Origin: Ideonella oryzae
GTDB taxonomy: Bacteria; Pseudomonadota; Gammaproteobacteria; Burkholderiales; Burkholderiaceae_C
Assembly (NCBI RefSeq): GCF_024055665.1
Contig: NZ_JAMXMC010000001.1
Span: forward strand, 310,001-374,000
Length of the DNA: 64,000 nucleotides
Reading direction: 5' to 3'
Positions within the stretch are counted from its first letter, which is position 1, and each line of letters opens with the position of its first letter. Made by a program: the position numbers and the translations under genes. Below, piece after piece: positions 8,302-16,170 of this stretch. The notes under the pieces were generated by a model, which saw only the letters and a list, made by a program, of their open reading frames with translations, was not told where the DNA came from and did no database searches.

Positions 8302-10284
8302 ATGTCCCTGCCCGCTTCGCAAGGCGCTCCTCGGCGCACGCTCGACTCCGGTTTCGGCGAGTTCTTCCGCTACCACGGTTGGTTGGCCCCGGGCGTGCGG
8401 CTGTTCCGGCGCTTGAGTTTTCCCGGCAAGGCGGCCTGGGTGTCCGTGGCTTTCATGATCCCGCTGGTCGTGCTGATGGGCTACCTGTGGCGCGATGCAC
8501 AGAACCAGGTGCGTGCCACCCGGATGGAACAGGACGGGTTGCGCTACGTCGGCACGGCCATCGATCTGCTGCATGCCGCGCAGGCCCGCCGCCTGGCGGC
8601 CGTCGAGCAGGGGCCCGAACTGACTCAGCTGCAGCAGCAGGTGCAGAGCAGCTTCGACAAGCTGGAAGCCGCCCAGCGCCAGCACGGCGCGGACTTCAAC
8701 ACCGCGGAGAGCTTCGAGAAGCTGCGCAGCCTGCACGGCCCTCTGCAGACCCAGCCCACGGCCGGCAGCCCGGATGAGACCTTCGAGCGGCAGGACGCCT
8801 ACGTCTCGGCGCTGCTGACCCTGGTGCGCGAGATCACCGACGGCTCCGGCCTGATCCTCGATCCCGAGGGCGACACCTACCACATGGTCGCCTTCTCGCT
8901 GGTGCGTGGCCCGCGGCAGTACGAGAACACCGCGCGCCTGCTGGCCCTGGGGCACCTGGCGCTGTCCAGCCAGCAGATGACACCCGAGCGGCGCACCCGC
9001 CTCGATGAGTGGCAGACCATGCAGCAGTATCTCGACGACGATGTCGAGAACGAATACGCCGAGGGCATCGAGGCCCACCCCGAGGTGGCAGCCCAGTACG
9101 ACATGAAGGGCACCGACGCGGCCTCGGACGCCTTCCGCCAAGCCATCGACACCCAGCTGAAGGCCGGCCAGCTCAGCGGCACGGCCGCCGAGTTCCAGCA
9201 ACTCGGCCAGGCCGCGGTGGACAAGCAGGCCGCCCTGTGCGTGGCCGTGGCCCAGCGCCTGCAGGACCGACTGCAGGCCCGCATCGACGGCCTGTGGCGC
9301 ACCTTCTACCTGGAACTGGGCATGAGCCTGTTCTGCCTGGCCATTGCCGCCTACCTGCTGCTGGCCTTCTACCGGGTGATGATGGGCGGTCTGCGCGAGG
9401 TGTCCGAGCACCTGCGCCAGATCACCCAGGGCAACCTGACCACCGCCCCCACCCCCTGGGGCAAGGACGAGGCCGCCCAGCTGATGACCACGCTGGGCGA
9501 GATGCAGGCCAGCCTGCGACGCATCGTCGCCACGGTGCTGCAAGGCTCGGCCACGGTGCAGACCGCCTCGCGCGAGATCGCCTCGGCGTCCCAGGACCTG
9601 TCCCAGCGCACCGAGCAGAACGCGGCCAACCTGCAGGAGACAGCGGCCAGCATGGCCCAGATCGCCGAATCGGTGAAGGGCGCGGCACAGCATGTGCACT
9701 CGGCCGCCAGCAGTGCCAGCGCCAACGCCGAGGCCGCCCAGCGGGGTGGCGAGGCGATCAGCGAGGTGGTGCGCACCATGGAGGACATCCAGGCCGCCTC
9801 CGCCAAGATCGGCGAAATCATCGGCGTGATCGATGGCATCGCCTTCCAGACCAACATCCTCGCCTTGAACGCCGCGGTGGAAGCCGCCCGCGCCGGCGAG
9901 CAGGGTCGCGGCTTCGCGGTGGTGGCCGCCGAGGTACGCGCCCTGGCCGGCCGCTCCGCCACGGCCGCCCGCGAGATCAAGAGCCTGATCCAGAGCAGCA
10001 TCGAGAAGGTGGAGAGCGGCACCCAGGTGGTCACACGCGCCGGCGAGATCATGCAGGACGTGGTGAGCAACGCCGGCCAGGCCAGCGGCCTGATGGGGAC
10101 GCTGGCCGAGTCGGCGCGTGGCCAGTCCCGCAGCATCGGCGAGGTCGAATCCGCTGTGCAAGCCCTGGACAGCGCCACACAGCAAAACGCGGCGCTGGTG
10201 GAGCAGACCACCTCGGCCGCCACCTCGCTGGCCGACTCGGCCCACCAGCTCAGCCAGGAAGTGTCCTTCTTCAAGCTGGCCTGA
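8302..10284 (+). CDS. Methyl-accepting chemotaxis protein with large periplasmic domain
   Basis: A transmembrane chemoreceptor of 660 residues. TM1 is about residues 44-63, the ligand domain about 64-333, TM2 about 336-360, and a HAMP domain leads into the signalling domain (about 430-655). The latter has the canonical hairpin tip [35 protein letters not shown]. The roughly 270-residue, mostly helical periplasmic part is larger than a four-helix bundle and resembles double-bundle sensor domains; the ligand cannot be named. There is no C-terminal CheR-docking pentapeptide (it ends in VSFFKLA). No che genes lie nearby. The start is the ATG at 8302; the ribosome binding site is weak. Confidence 0.93.
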   Translation: MSLPASQGAPRRTLDSGFGEFFRYHGWLAPGVRLFRRLSFPGKAAWVSVAFMIPLVVLMGYLWRDAQNQVRATRMEQDGLRYVGTAIDLLHAAQARRLAAVEQGPELTQLQQQVQSSFDKLEAAQRQHGADFNTAESFEKLRSLHGPLQTQPTAGSPDETFERQDAYVSALLTLVREITDGSGLILDPEGDTYHMVAFSLVRGPRQYENTARLLALGHLALSSQQMTPERRTRLDEWQTMQQYLDDDVENEYAEGIEAHPEVAAQYDMKGTDAASDAFRQAIDTQLKAGQLSGTAAEFQQLGQAAVDKQAALCVAVAQRLQDRLQARIDGLWRTFYLELGMSLFCLAIAAYLLLAFYRVMMGGLREVSEHLRQITQGNLTTAPTPWGKDEAAQLMTTLGEMQASLRRIVATVLQGSATVQTASREIASASQDLSQRTEQNAANLQETAASMAQIAESVKGAAQHVHSAASSASANAEAAQRGGEAISEVVRTMEDIQAASAKIGEIIGVIDGIAFQTNILALNAAVEAARAGEQGRGFAVVAAEVRALAGRSATAAREIKSLIQSSIEKVESGTQVVTRAGEIMQDVVSNAGQASGLMGTLAESARGQSRSIGEVESAVQALDSATQQNAALVEQTTSAATSLADSAHQLSQEVSFFKLA

Positions 10285-10305
10285 GCGGCCACCGTGCATT
10301 CCCCA

Positions 10306-10329
10306 CCCCTTCCGCATCTGTGGAGGGGG
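10306..10329 (+). terminator. Hairpin after the chemoreceptor gene
   Basis: CCCCTTCC (10306-10313) pairs with GGAGGGGG (10322-10329), including one T-G pair, around an 8-nt loop, 22 bp after the stop codon. No T-run follows. It is a plausible transcript end. Confidence 0.45.
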
Positions 10330-10356
10330 CAAACGGCCTGACCCGGACTAACTTGA

Positions 10357-10380
10357 CGGCAAACGTCTTTTCATTTGCCG
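10357..10380 (+). promoter_or_regulatory. Inverted repeat overlapping promoter and ribosome binding site of the amidohydrolase gene
   Basis: CGGCAAA (10357-10363) and TTTGCCG (10374-10380) form a perfect 7-bp dyad with a 10-bp spacer. A TTGACG hexamer overlaps its left end (10354-10359) and the Shine-Dalgarno GGAG (10380-10383) overlaps its right end. It could be a repressor operator or an mRNA hairpin that hides the ribosome binding site. Confidence 0.45.
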
Positions 10381-10389
10381 GAGTCCGCC

Positions 10390-12366
10390 ATGTCAGGAAA
10401 ACCCACCTCCTTCACCCGCCGCCGCAGCATGGGCGCCGCCTTCGTGGCCTTGCTGGCCCCCGCCGAAGTCCTCGTGGGCTGCAGCGGCGACAGCAGCACA
10501 CCTGAAGCTGCCGACACCGTGCTGCGCAACGGCTATGTCTACACCGTGGACGGCAGCGACTCGGTGCAACAGGCCGTGGCCGTGCGCGATGGCCTCATCG
10601 TCCACGTCGGCAGCAACAGCAGCGCGGCCGCCTACATTGGCTCCAACACCCAGGTCGTCGACCTGGCCGGGCGCATGCTGATGCCCGGCTTTGTCGATGC
10701 CCACATGCACCCCCTGGCCGGTGGCCGCGCCCTGCTCCAGGCCAACCTGAACTACGCCCCGCTGACCCGCGCCCAGATGCAGACCCTCATCCAGGGCTTC
10801 CTGGACAGCACGGCCGACCAGGAGCCCGACACCTGGCTGGAGGTGGTCAACTGGGATCGCCAGAGCACCCAATCGCTGGACACCGACCCGACCAAGGAGA
10901 CGCTGGATGCGCTGCACACCAGCCGCCCCATCCTCGTGCGCTCGTCCGACTTCCACACGGTGCTGACCAACAGCCGTGGCCTGGCCCTGGCCGGCATCAC
11001 CCGGGACACGCCCGACCCCACGGGCGGCAGCTTTGACCGCGACGCCGACGGCAACCCCACCGGCATCTGCGAGGACGCCGCGAGTTGGGCCGTGTCGGCT
11101 GTCATTCCGCCCGACACCGAAGCCGATCAGCTCAACCAGGCCCGCGCCGCGCTGGCCCAGATGCGCAAGTCGGGGATCACCTCCTTCATGGACGCCGCCG
11201 CGGGCGACGCCCAGGGGGCGGCCTTCACCGCGCTGCAGAAGTCCGGCGAGCTGACCGCTCGCGCCTTCTTCGCCATCCAGATCGCGCCCGAGGATGCCGC
11301 CGCCGACCCCCGCGCTGCCGTGGCCGCCGCCGCAACGCTGGCCAACACCTATGACCAGGGCGAACCTCAGGTCACCCCCGGCATCCGCTTCCGCCACCTC
11401 AAGCTGTTCGGCGACGGCGTGGTCAACGCCCCGGCGGACACCGGCGGCCTGCTCACGCCCTACTTCACCAACGCGGGCACCGATGCCGAGCCGAACTGGG
11501 TGCCTGGCACCAACACCGGGGCCGACTACTTCCCGCCCTCGGTGCTCAACCCGCTGATGGCCGCCATTGCCAGCAGCGGCTTCGACCCCCACGTCCATGC
11601 CACCGGCGAGCGCACCGTGCGGCAGGTCCTGGACGCCGTGGCGAACGCCCGCACCCAGGTGTCCAGCACCACCTTCCGCCCGGTCATCGCCCACAACGAA
11701 ACGGTGGCCGTGGCGGACTATCCCCGCTACGCCCAGCTGGACGTGATGGCCAGCTTCGCCTTCCAGTGGGCACAGCAGGCGGGCTATTCGGTGGGTGACA
11801 CCCAGTACCACCTGGGCGAGGACCGCTTCCAGCGCATGGAGCCCTTCGGCAGCGTGCGCAACGCCGGGGCCCGGGTGGGTTTTGGCAGCGACTGGCCGAT
11901 CGACCCCATGGACGAATTCCTGGCCCTCAAATGCGCCGTCACCCGTTCCGGCGACCCGCAAAACCCCAACAGCGCCGCCTACACCAACCCCGCCTACACA
12001 GGCCCCATCAACAGCGACCCGGCCCTGAGCCGCGCCGACACGCTGCGCGCCATCACCATGAACTCGGCCTGGCAGCTGCGCATGGAGGAAAACATCGGCT
12101 CCATCGAAGTGGGCAAGTACGCCGACCTCATCGTCCTGGAGAACAACTTCATGCTGGCCAGCGACGAGGCCCTGGGCCGCAACTCGGTGCTGCTGACCAT
12201 GGTGGGCGGCACCGTGGTGATGGGCACGGGGGATTACGCGACTCTCAGCGCCACCCTCAGCACCAGCCGCGCCCGGCAGATCGAGCAAGCCCTCAGCTGG
12301 GGGGCCTACAACCCCTACGCTTGCCAGTGCGGCATGCCCCACAGCACCTTGCCGCGGCAGGCCTGA
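10390..12366 (+). CDS. Exported amidohydrolase family 3 (YtcJ-like) protein
   Basis: A metal-dependent hydrolase of 658 residues of the amidohydrolase 3 family, substrate unknown. The N-terminus carries a twin-arginine-like stretch (TRRRSMGAAF) and then LVGC, which looks like a lipobox, so the enzyme is probably exported and lipid-anchored. Metal-binding marks are VDAHMHP (about residues 102-108), DPHVHATGE (about 399) and FGSDWP near residue 500. I chose the ATG at 10390 because GGAG lies 6 bp upstream; an in-frame TTG at 10375 is less likely. A C-terminal tail with CQC follows the usual end of the barrel. It converges on the LuxR-type gene, 19 bp away. Confidence 0.85.
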   Translation: MSGKPTSFTRRRSMGAAFVALLAPAEVLVGCSGDSSTPEAADTVLRNGYVYTVDGSDSVQQAVAVRDGLIVHVGSNSSAAAYIGSNTQVVDLAGRMLMPGFVDAHMHPLAGGRALLQANLNYAPLTRAQMQTLIQGFLDSTADQEPDTWLEVVNWDRQSTQSLDTDPTKETLDALHTSRPILVRSSDFHTVLTNSRGLALAGITRDTPDPTGGSFDRDADGNPTGICEDAASWAVSAVIPPDTEADQLNQARAALAQMRKSGITSFMDAAAGDAQGAAFTALQKSGELTARAFFAIQIAPEDAAADPRAAVAAAATLANTYDQGEPQVTPGIRFRHLKLFGDGVVNAPADTGGLLTPYFTNAGTDAEPNWVPGTNTGADYFPPSVLNPLMAAIASSGFDPHVHATGERTVRQVLDAVANARTQVSSTTFRPVIAHNETVAVADYPRYAQLDVMASFAFQWAQQAGYSVGDTQYHLGEDRFQRMEPFGSVRNAGARVGFGSDWPIDPMDEFLALKCAVTRSGDPQNPNSAAYTNPAYTGPINSDPALSRADTLRAITMNSAWQLRMEENIGSIEVGKYADLIVLENNFMLASDEALGRNSVLLTMVGGTVVMGTGDYATLSATLSTSRARQIEQALSWGAYNPYACQCGMPHSTLPRQA

Positions 12367-12385
12367 TCGCCCACCAACTGGCCCA

Positions 12386-13369
12386 CTAGCTGGCCGTGGC
12401 CCCGTCAAGTGCGGCCAGGCGGTGGATCAGCGCAACCCGGCTGCCCACGCCCAGGCGCTGGTAGGCGTCACGCAGGTAGGTGCGCACGGTGGCCGGGCTC
12501 AGGCCCAGTTCCTGGGCAATGGCCTTGTGCGACTGGCCCTGGGCAAAGCGCCAAGCCACGGCATGCTCGCGGGGCGGCAGGGGGCCGACCGAGGCCGGCC
12601 CGAGCGACAGCGCCAGCAGCTCGCCCTGGCGCTGCACCCGCAGCGCCTCGCGCCCGCCCAGGGGCAGCAGCCGGGGCGCCGGGCCGGTGGAGGTCAGCCA
12701 CTCCCCAGGCAGCACCTCGCCCTGCCAGTCCTGCAGCTGCCGGGCCAGGGTCTGGGCCACCGAACGGCCGAGGTAGATCAGGCGGCCCTGGGCATCGCAC
12801 AGCGCGCGCTGGTCGCCCTCCCCGGCCTGGGACAGGCCCAGCAGATCCCAGACCCGCTGCTGCCACAGCTGCATCAGATGCTGGCAGAACTCGCCGAAGA
12901 CCATGGCCTCCAGCTCGCTGAACGCCCGTTCGTGCTCGCCCCGGTAGACCGAGACGAAGAAGCGGAAACCGCTGGCCGGCAGGTCCATCGAGATGGCCAT
13001 GGCATGGAAGATGTCGTGCCGCCGCGAGAAGGACTCCAGCGCGTCGCCGGCCGAGCGGTGGCCGCTGGAACGGCAGACCTGGCCCAGGTGCCGCAGCGAC
13101 TGCCGGGCAAACCGGTCGGCCTGGCCGACCTCGTTCCATTCCGCCCCGAAGGACAGGGCCAGGTGCAAGCTGCCATGCAGCCAGTTGGTGGGCGGTGCGT
13201 CGTCCAGCCCGGCAGAGCACTGGCCCCACCAGGCGCGCGAGAAGGGCACCAGCTCGGCCAAAGGTGCCAGGGCCTGGGCCAGCCAACGGGCCGACATGGG
13301 TTGCCGGGCCTGGCCCTGCAAGGCCATCACCTGCCGGCTGAAGGCCTGCACCCAATGGCCGGCCAACAT
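12386..13369 (-). CDS. LuxR-family transcriptional regulator
   Basis: A regulator of about 327 residues with a C-terminal LuxR helix-turn-helix (LPPREHAVAWRFAQGQSHKAIAQELGLS, then ATVRTYLRDAYQRLGV; about residues 262-316). The N-terminal 250 residues match no sensor domain I can name; they contain a Trp- and Phe-rich segment and no receiver aspartate, so it is not a response regulator. The start is uncertain: the ATG at 13369 is used here, but a GTG near 13422 preceded by GGGGAGG would add about 18 residues. It faces the amidohydrolase gene and might control it, but nothing in the sequence shows that. Confidence 0.75.
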   Translation of the reverse strand: MLAGHWVQAFSRQVMALQGQARQPMSARWLAQALAPLAELVPFSRAWWGQCSAGLDDAPPTNWLHGSLHLALSFGAEWNEVGQADRFARQSLRHLGQVCRSSGHRSAGDALESFSRRHDIFHAMAISMDLPASGFRFFVSVYRGEHERAFSELEAMVFGEFCQHLMQLWQQRVWDLLGLSQAGEGDQRALCDAQGRLIYLGRSVAQTLARQLQDWQGEVLPGEWLTSTGPAPRLLPLGGREALRVQRQGELLALSLGPASVGPLPPREHAVAWRFAQGQSHKAIAQELGLSPATVRTYLRDAYQRLGVGSRVALIHRLAALDGATAS

Positions 13370-13509
13370 GCCGGACCGCGCCCCGCCGCCTGCTGCGGCA
13401 CTGCCAATCACCACCACCGTCTGCACCCCTGCCCCCTCCCCAGGGAGCCCATTGCAGGGAGCAAGGCTAGCAAGTTGCGGGCCGCCCGGCAGCGCCCACA
13501 AACCCGGGG

Positions 13510-15765
13510 TCAGCGCCGCGCTCGCCCCCCCTGGCGCATCTGCCACAGCGGCTTCTTGCCCTTGAGCTGACGCTCGATGCCGTCGTTGAGCCGGCTGCGC
13601 AGGCCCACCACCTCGTCCACCTGGCCGTAGATGCCCGGGAAGCGCAGGTCCAGCCACAGCCACAGCGTGCAGGTGCGCAGGGCCTGCTCCATGCGGTCCA
13701 GGCGGCTGTGCTCGTCCACCCCGTCCAGCACCGAGGGCCGGCTGACGCTACCTTTCTGCGCATGCTCCCAGGCCCAGCCCAGGAAGTCCTGCACCAGGGT
13801 CTCGGTGCGGGCGTCGACCGGCGCCTGGGCATAGACGAAACGGTCGCGCAAGCTCAGGGTGGCGGCGTTGCGGTCCAGCTCACCAGCCAGGTCCAGCATC
13901 TGCTCCAGCTCCGCCACCTCGAAGTGGGCGTTGTCCAGGCGCAGCTGCTCCATGAACACATCGAGCACCTCCTGCAGGCGCTGCTTGCCCAGGCGCTGGG
14001 CGATGGTGTTGACATGCCACCAGTTGGGCGCCACCGGTGCCTTGAAATTGCGCGGGGCCCGGGGCACGCGGGGCAGCAGTTCCTTAAGCGTGCGTGCGGC
14101 ACCGGGCTCGGCCTCGTGCAGCACGCCGGTGAAGCCTTCCTCGTGCAGACCGAAACGGCCGGCCCGGCCGGCGATCTGGTGCACCTCGGACTCGGTCAGC
14201 GCCCGGTCGCCCACGCCGTCGAACTTGGTCATGGTGGAGAACAGCACGCGGCGGATCGGCAGGTTCAGGCCCATGCCGATGGCATCGGTGGCCACCAGGA
14301 TGTTCGACTCGCCGGTGGCGAAGCGCTCGGCCTCGCGCCGGCGCACCTCCGGTGGCAGCGCGCCGTACACGACCGACACCGGATGCCCCACCGCGGCGAT
14401 CTGGTCGCGCAGCATCAGCACCTCGCGCCGGCTGAAAGCCACCACCGCATCGCCCTTCTTCAGCGCCGCGATGGGCACCGGCGACTTCAGCAGGTCCACA
14501 TGCTGCTTGCGCACGAACTTGCGCACCACCGGGCTTTCGCCGCAGAGGTTGAGCAGGCTTTCGATGGCCGGCACCGCGTACTCGGAACAGATGATCACCA
14601 GCTCGCGCGCGGGCACCGCCACGATGGCCTGGGTCCAGGCCCAGCCGCGCGAGTTGTCGAACAGCATCTGGGCCTCGTCGATCACAGCAACGTCGATCGG
14701 GTCGCGGGTGTTGACCATCTCGATGGTCGACGAGACGACGCGGGAGCCGTCGGCCGGCACGTTCTCCTCGCCGGTCAGCAGCGAGCAGGGCACGCCCTTG
14801 GCCACCAGACGGTCGCGCCCTTCCAGGGCCAGCAGGCGCAGCGGCGCCAGGTAGGCGCCGTCCAGGGCCTGGGACAGGCGCTCGAAGGCCGCGTGGGTCT
14901 TGCCGCTGTTGGGCGGGCCGACGAAGAGCGTGACCTGGCGCTTCAACTGGCGGGCAATGGGGAAGCTGTCCGGGTAGCCCTGAAAGGCGAGTTCGTGGTT
15001 CAGGCTGGAGAGCGTCTGCTGCTCGTTGACCTGGCGTTCCCAGCGGTCCTGGGCCCGGGTACAGGCAGCCTTCAGGTCGGCCAGGCTCTGCGGGCGCAGG
15101 CATTCGGCCTGAAGGCGTGGCAGCAGCGAGTCCATCGCCTTCTCGTCGCACCAGGCGCTGCGCTCGGCCAGGGCATCCAGATGGGCGGCCAGCTCGGCCG
15201 CGTCAGGCCAGCGCGGTTGCTCGGCCAGCCCGCCCAGCAGGGCCCGCTTGTCGCCATGGCGGAAGTAGGCCCAGACCGGCTCGGCCGAAATGGGGGCCCG
15301 AAAGCCCACGTCCAGCCCCTTGCCCTGCCAGGCCGCGTGGCGCACCGGCAGCGGCTGGCGGAACTGGCGCTCCCAGCCATCGCCCGGCCCGTCCTGGGTG
15401 GCGCGGGTGATGCCCAGGGCCTCCAGCGTGGCGGCCCGCTCGATCATGAGCGTCCGGGTCTCGCGGCCCACGCCCACCTCGTCCAGGTGGCGCAGCGCGC
15501 TGTCGATCAGGGTGGGTGAGATCCAGCGGCTGGGCCGCTGGTGGGGCACCGCCTTCTGCAACAGGATCAGCCCCAGGCCGTCCAGGTGCTGCTCCAGATC
15601 GGGACTGTCCTCGGGGATGAAGTCCGCCGGCTTGACCACCTGCGGCAGGTTGTAGGCGCCTTGCCGTACCCGCTCAAGTTGCTCCGGCGTGATGTGGGCC
15701 GGCACGCGGCTGGCATGGCGGGGCTGGGGGAGCTTGAAGGCGGGAGCGGCGGCTGGGTCAGTCAT
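13510..15765 (-). CDS. SUV3-like superfamily 2 RNA helicase
   Basis: An ATP-dependent helicase of about 751 residues closely resembling the SUV3 family, which in eukaryotes works in the mitochondrial RNA degradosome. Motif I is GPPNSGKT (about residue 280), motif II DEAQ (about 362), and the C-terminal RecA half has ILVATDAIGMGLNLPIRRVLF and motif VI QIAGRAGRFG (about 530). The C-terminal part resembles the SUV3 C-terminal domain. The roughly 250-residue N-terminal extension is of unknown fold. The frame is open for 29 codons before the ATG at 15765; I chose that ATG because the upstream stretch looks non-coding. No exoribonuclease gene is adjacent. Confidence 0.88.
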   Translation of the reverse strand: MTDPAAAPAFKLPQPRHASRVPAHITPEQLERVRQGAYNLPQVVKPADFIPEDSPDLEQHLDGLGLILLQKAVPHQRPSRWISPTLIDSALRHLDEVGVGRETRTLMIERAATLEALGITRATQDGPGDGWERQFRQPLPVRHAAWQGKGLDVGFRAPISAEPVWAYFRHGDKRALLGGLAEQPRWPDAAELAAHLDALAERSAWCDEKAMDSLLPRLQAECLRPQSLADLKAACTRAQDRWERQVNEQQTLSSLNHELAFQGYPDSFPIARQLKRQVTLFVGPPNSGKTHAAFERLSQALDGAYLAPLRLLALEGRDRLVAKGVPCSLLTGEENVPADGSRVVSSTIEMVNTRDPIDVAVIDEAQMLFDNSRGWAWTQAIVAVPARELVIICSEYAVPAIESLLNLCGESPVVRKFVRKQHVDLLKSPVPIAALKKGDAVVAFSRREVLMLRDQIAAVGHPVSVVYGALPPEVRRREAERFATGESNILVATDAIGMGLNLPIRRVLFSTMTKFDGVGDRALTESEVHQIAGRAGRFGLHEEGFTGVLHEAEPGAARTLKELLPRVPRAPRNFKAPVAPNWWHVNTIAQRLGKQRLQEVLDVFMEQLRLDNAHFEVAELEQMLDLAGELDRNAATLSLRDRFVYAQAPVDARTETLVQDFLGWAWEHAQKGSVSRPSVLDGVDEHSRLDRMEQALRTCTLWLWLDLRFPGIYGQVDEVVGLRSRLNDGIERQLKGKKPLWQMRQGGRARR

Positions 15766-15846
15766 GGATGCGGGAATGAAAAGCAAGCTGGATTGTCCGC
15801 GTTTCGGGGCGTCAGACAACGCCTCCCAGGCAGAGCGGCGCGAGCC

Positions 15847-15894
15847 GTGCATCCTAACGAATGCACAGAGTCACACAAATGCAAATAAGTGCAC
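15847..15894. promoter_or_regulatory. AT-rich intergenic island with repeated GTGCA/TGCAC words
   Basis: In the divergent gap between the helicase and the lipoprotein-phospholipase pair, GTGCAT (15847-15852) and ATGCAC (15861-15866) form a perfect dyad with an 8-bp spacer, and a palindromic GTGCAC lies at 15889-15894. This stretch is much more AT-rich than its surroundings and lies 64-111 bp upstream of the lipoprotein start, so it probably holds the promoter and an operator. Confidence 0.4.
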
Positions 15895-15957
15895 ATAGCA
15901 TGACCCGCATCCCGGCTCACGACCGGGCCTCAACCCAGCTCCTCCGATTCCCACACC

Positions 15958-16125
15958 ATGACCCACATCCCCTCCGAAGGCACCCGCCTGCCCCGCTGGC
16001 TCGGCCTGCGCGCCTGTCTGGCGCTCTGCCTGGGCCTGAGCCTGGCCCTGGCCGGCTGCGGCGACAGCAGCAACAACGACAAGGGCTCCGAAGGCCAGTC
16101 CCGCAACCTGCGCTGCGCCCCCTGA
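15958..16125 (+). CDS. Small lipoprotein encoded just upstream of phospholipase C
   Basis: A 55-residue frame not explained by any larger gene. It starts MTHIPSEGTRLPRW, has a hydrophobic core (LGLRACLALCLGLSLALAG) and a lipobox LALAGC with the lipidated cysteine at residue 34, then a short mature part GDSSNNDKGSEGQSRN ending in RCAP. The mature peptide would be only 22 residues. The start is fixed by the position of the signal peptide. It ends 45 bp before the phospholipase ATG and so is probably co-transcribed with it. Function unknown. Confidence 0.7.
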   Translation: MTHIPSEGTRLPRWLGLRACLALCLGLSLALAGCGDSSNNDKGSEGQSRNLRCAP

Positions 16126-16170
16126 TCCCGCCCTTCCTGCCTCGTCCACGCTGTCACCCGAACTCACACC

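Noticed and set aside
15866-15895. Pho box upstream of the phospholipase operon
   Set aside because: No two CTGTCAT-like halves at 11-bp spacing could be aligned.
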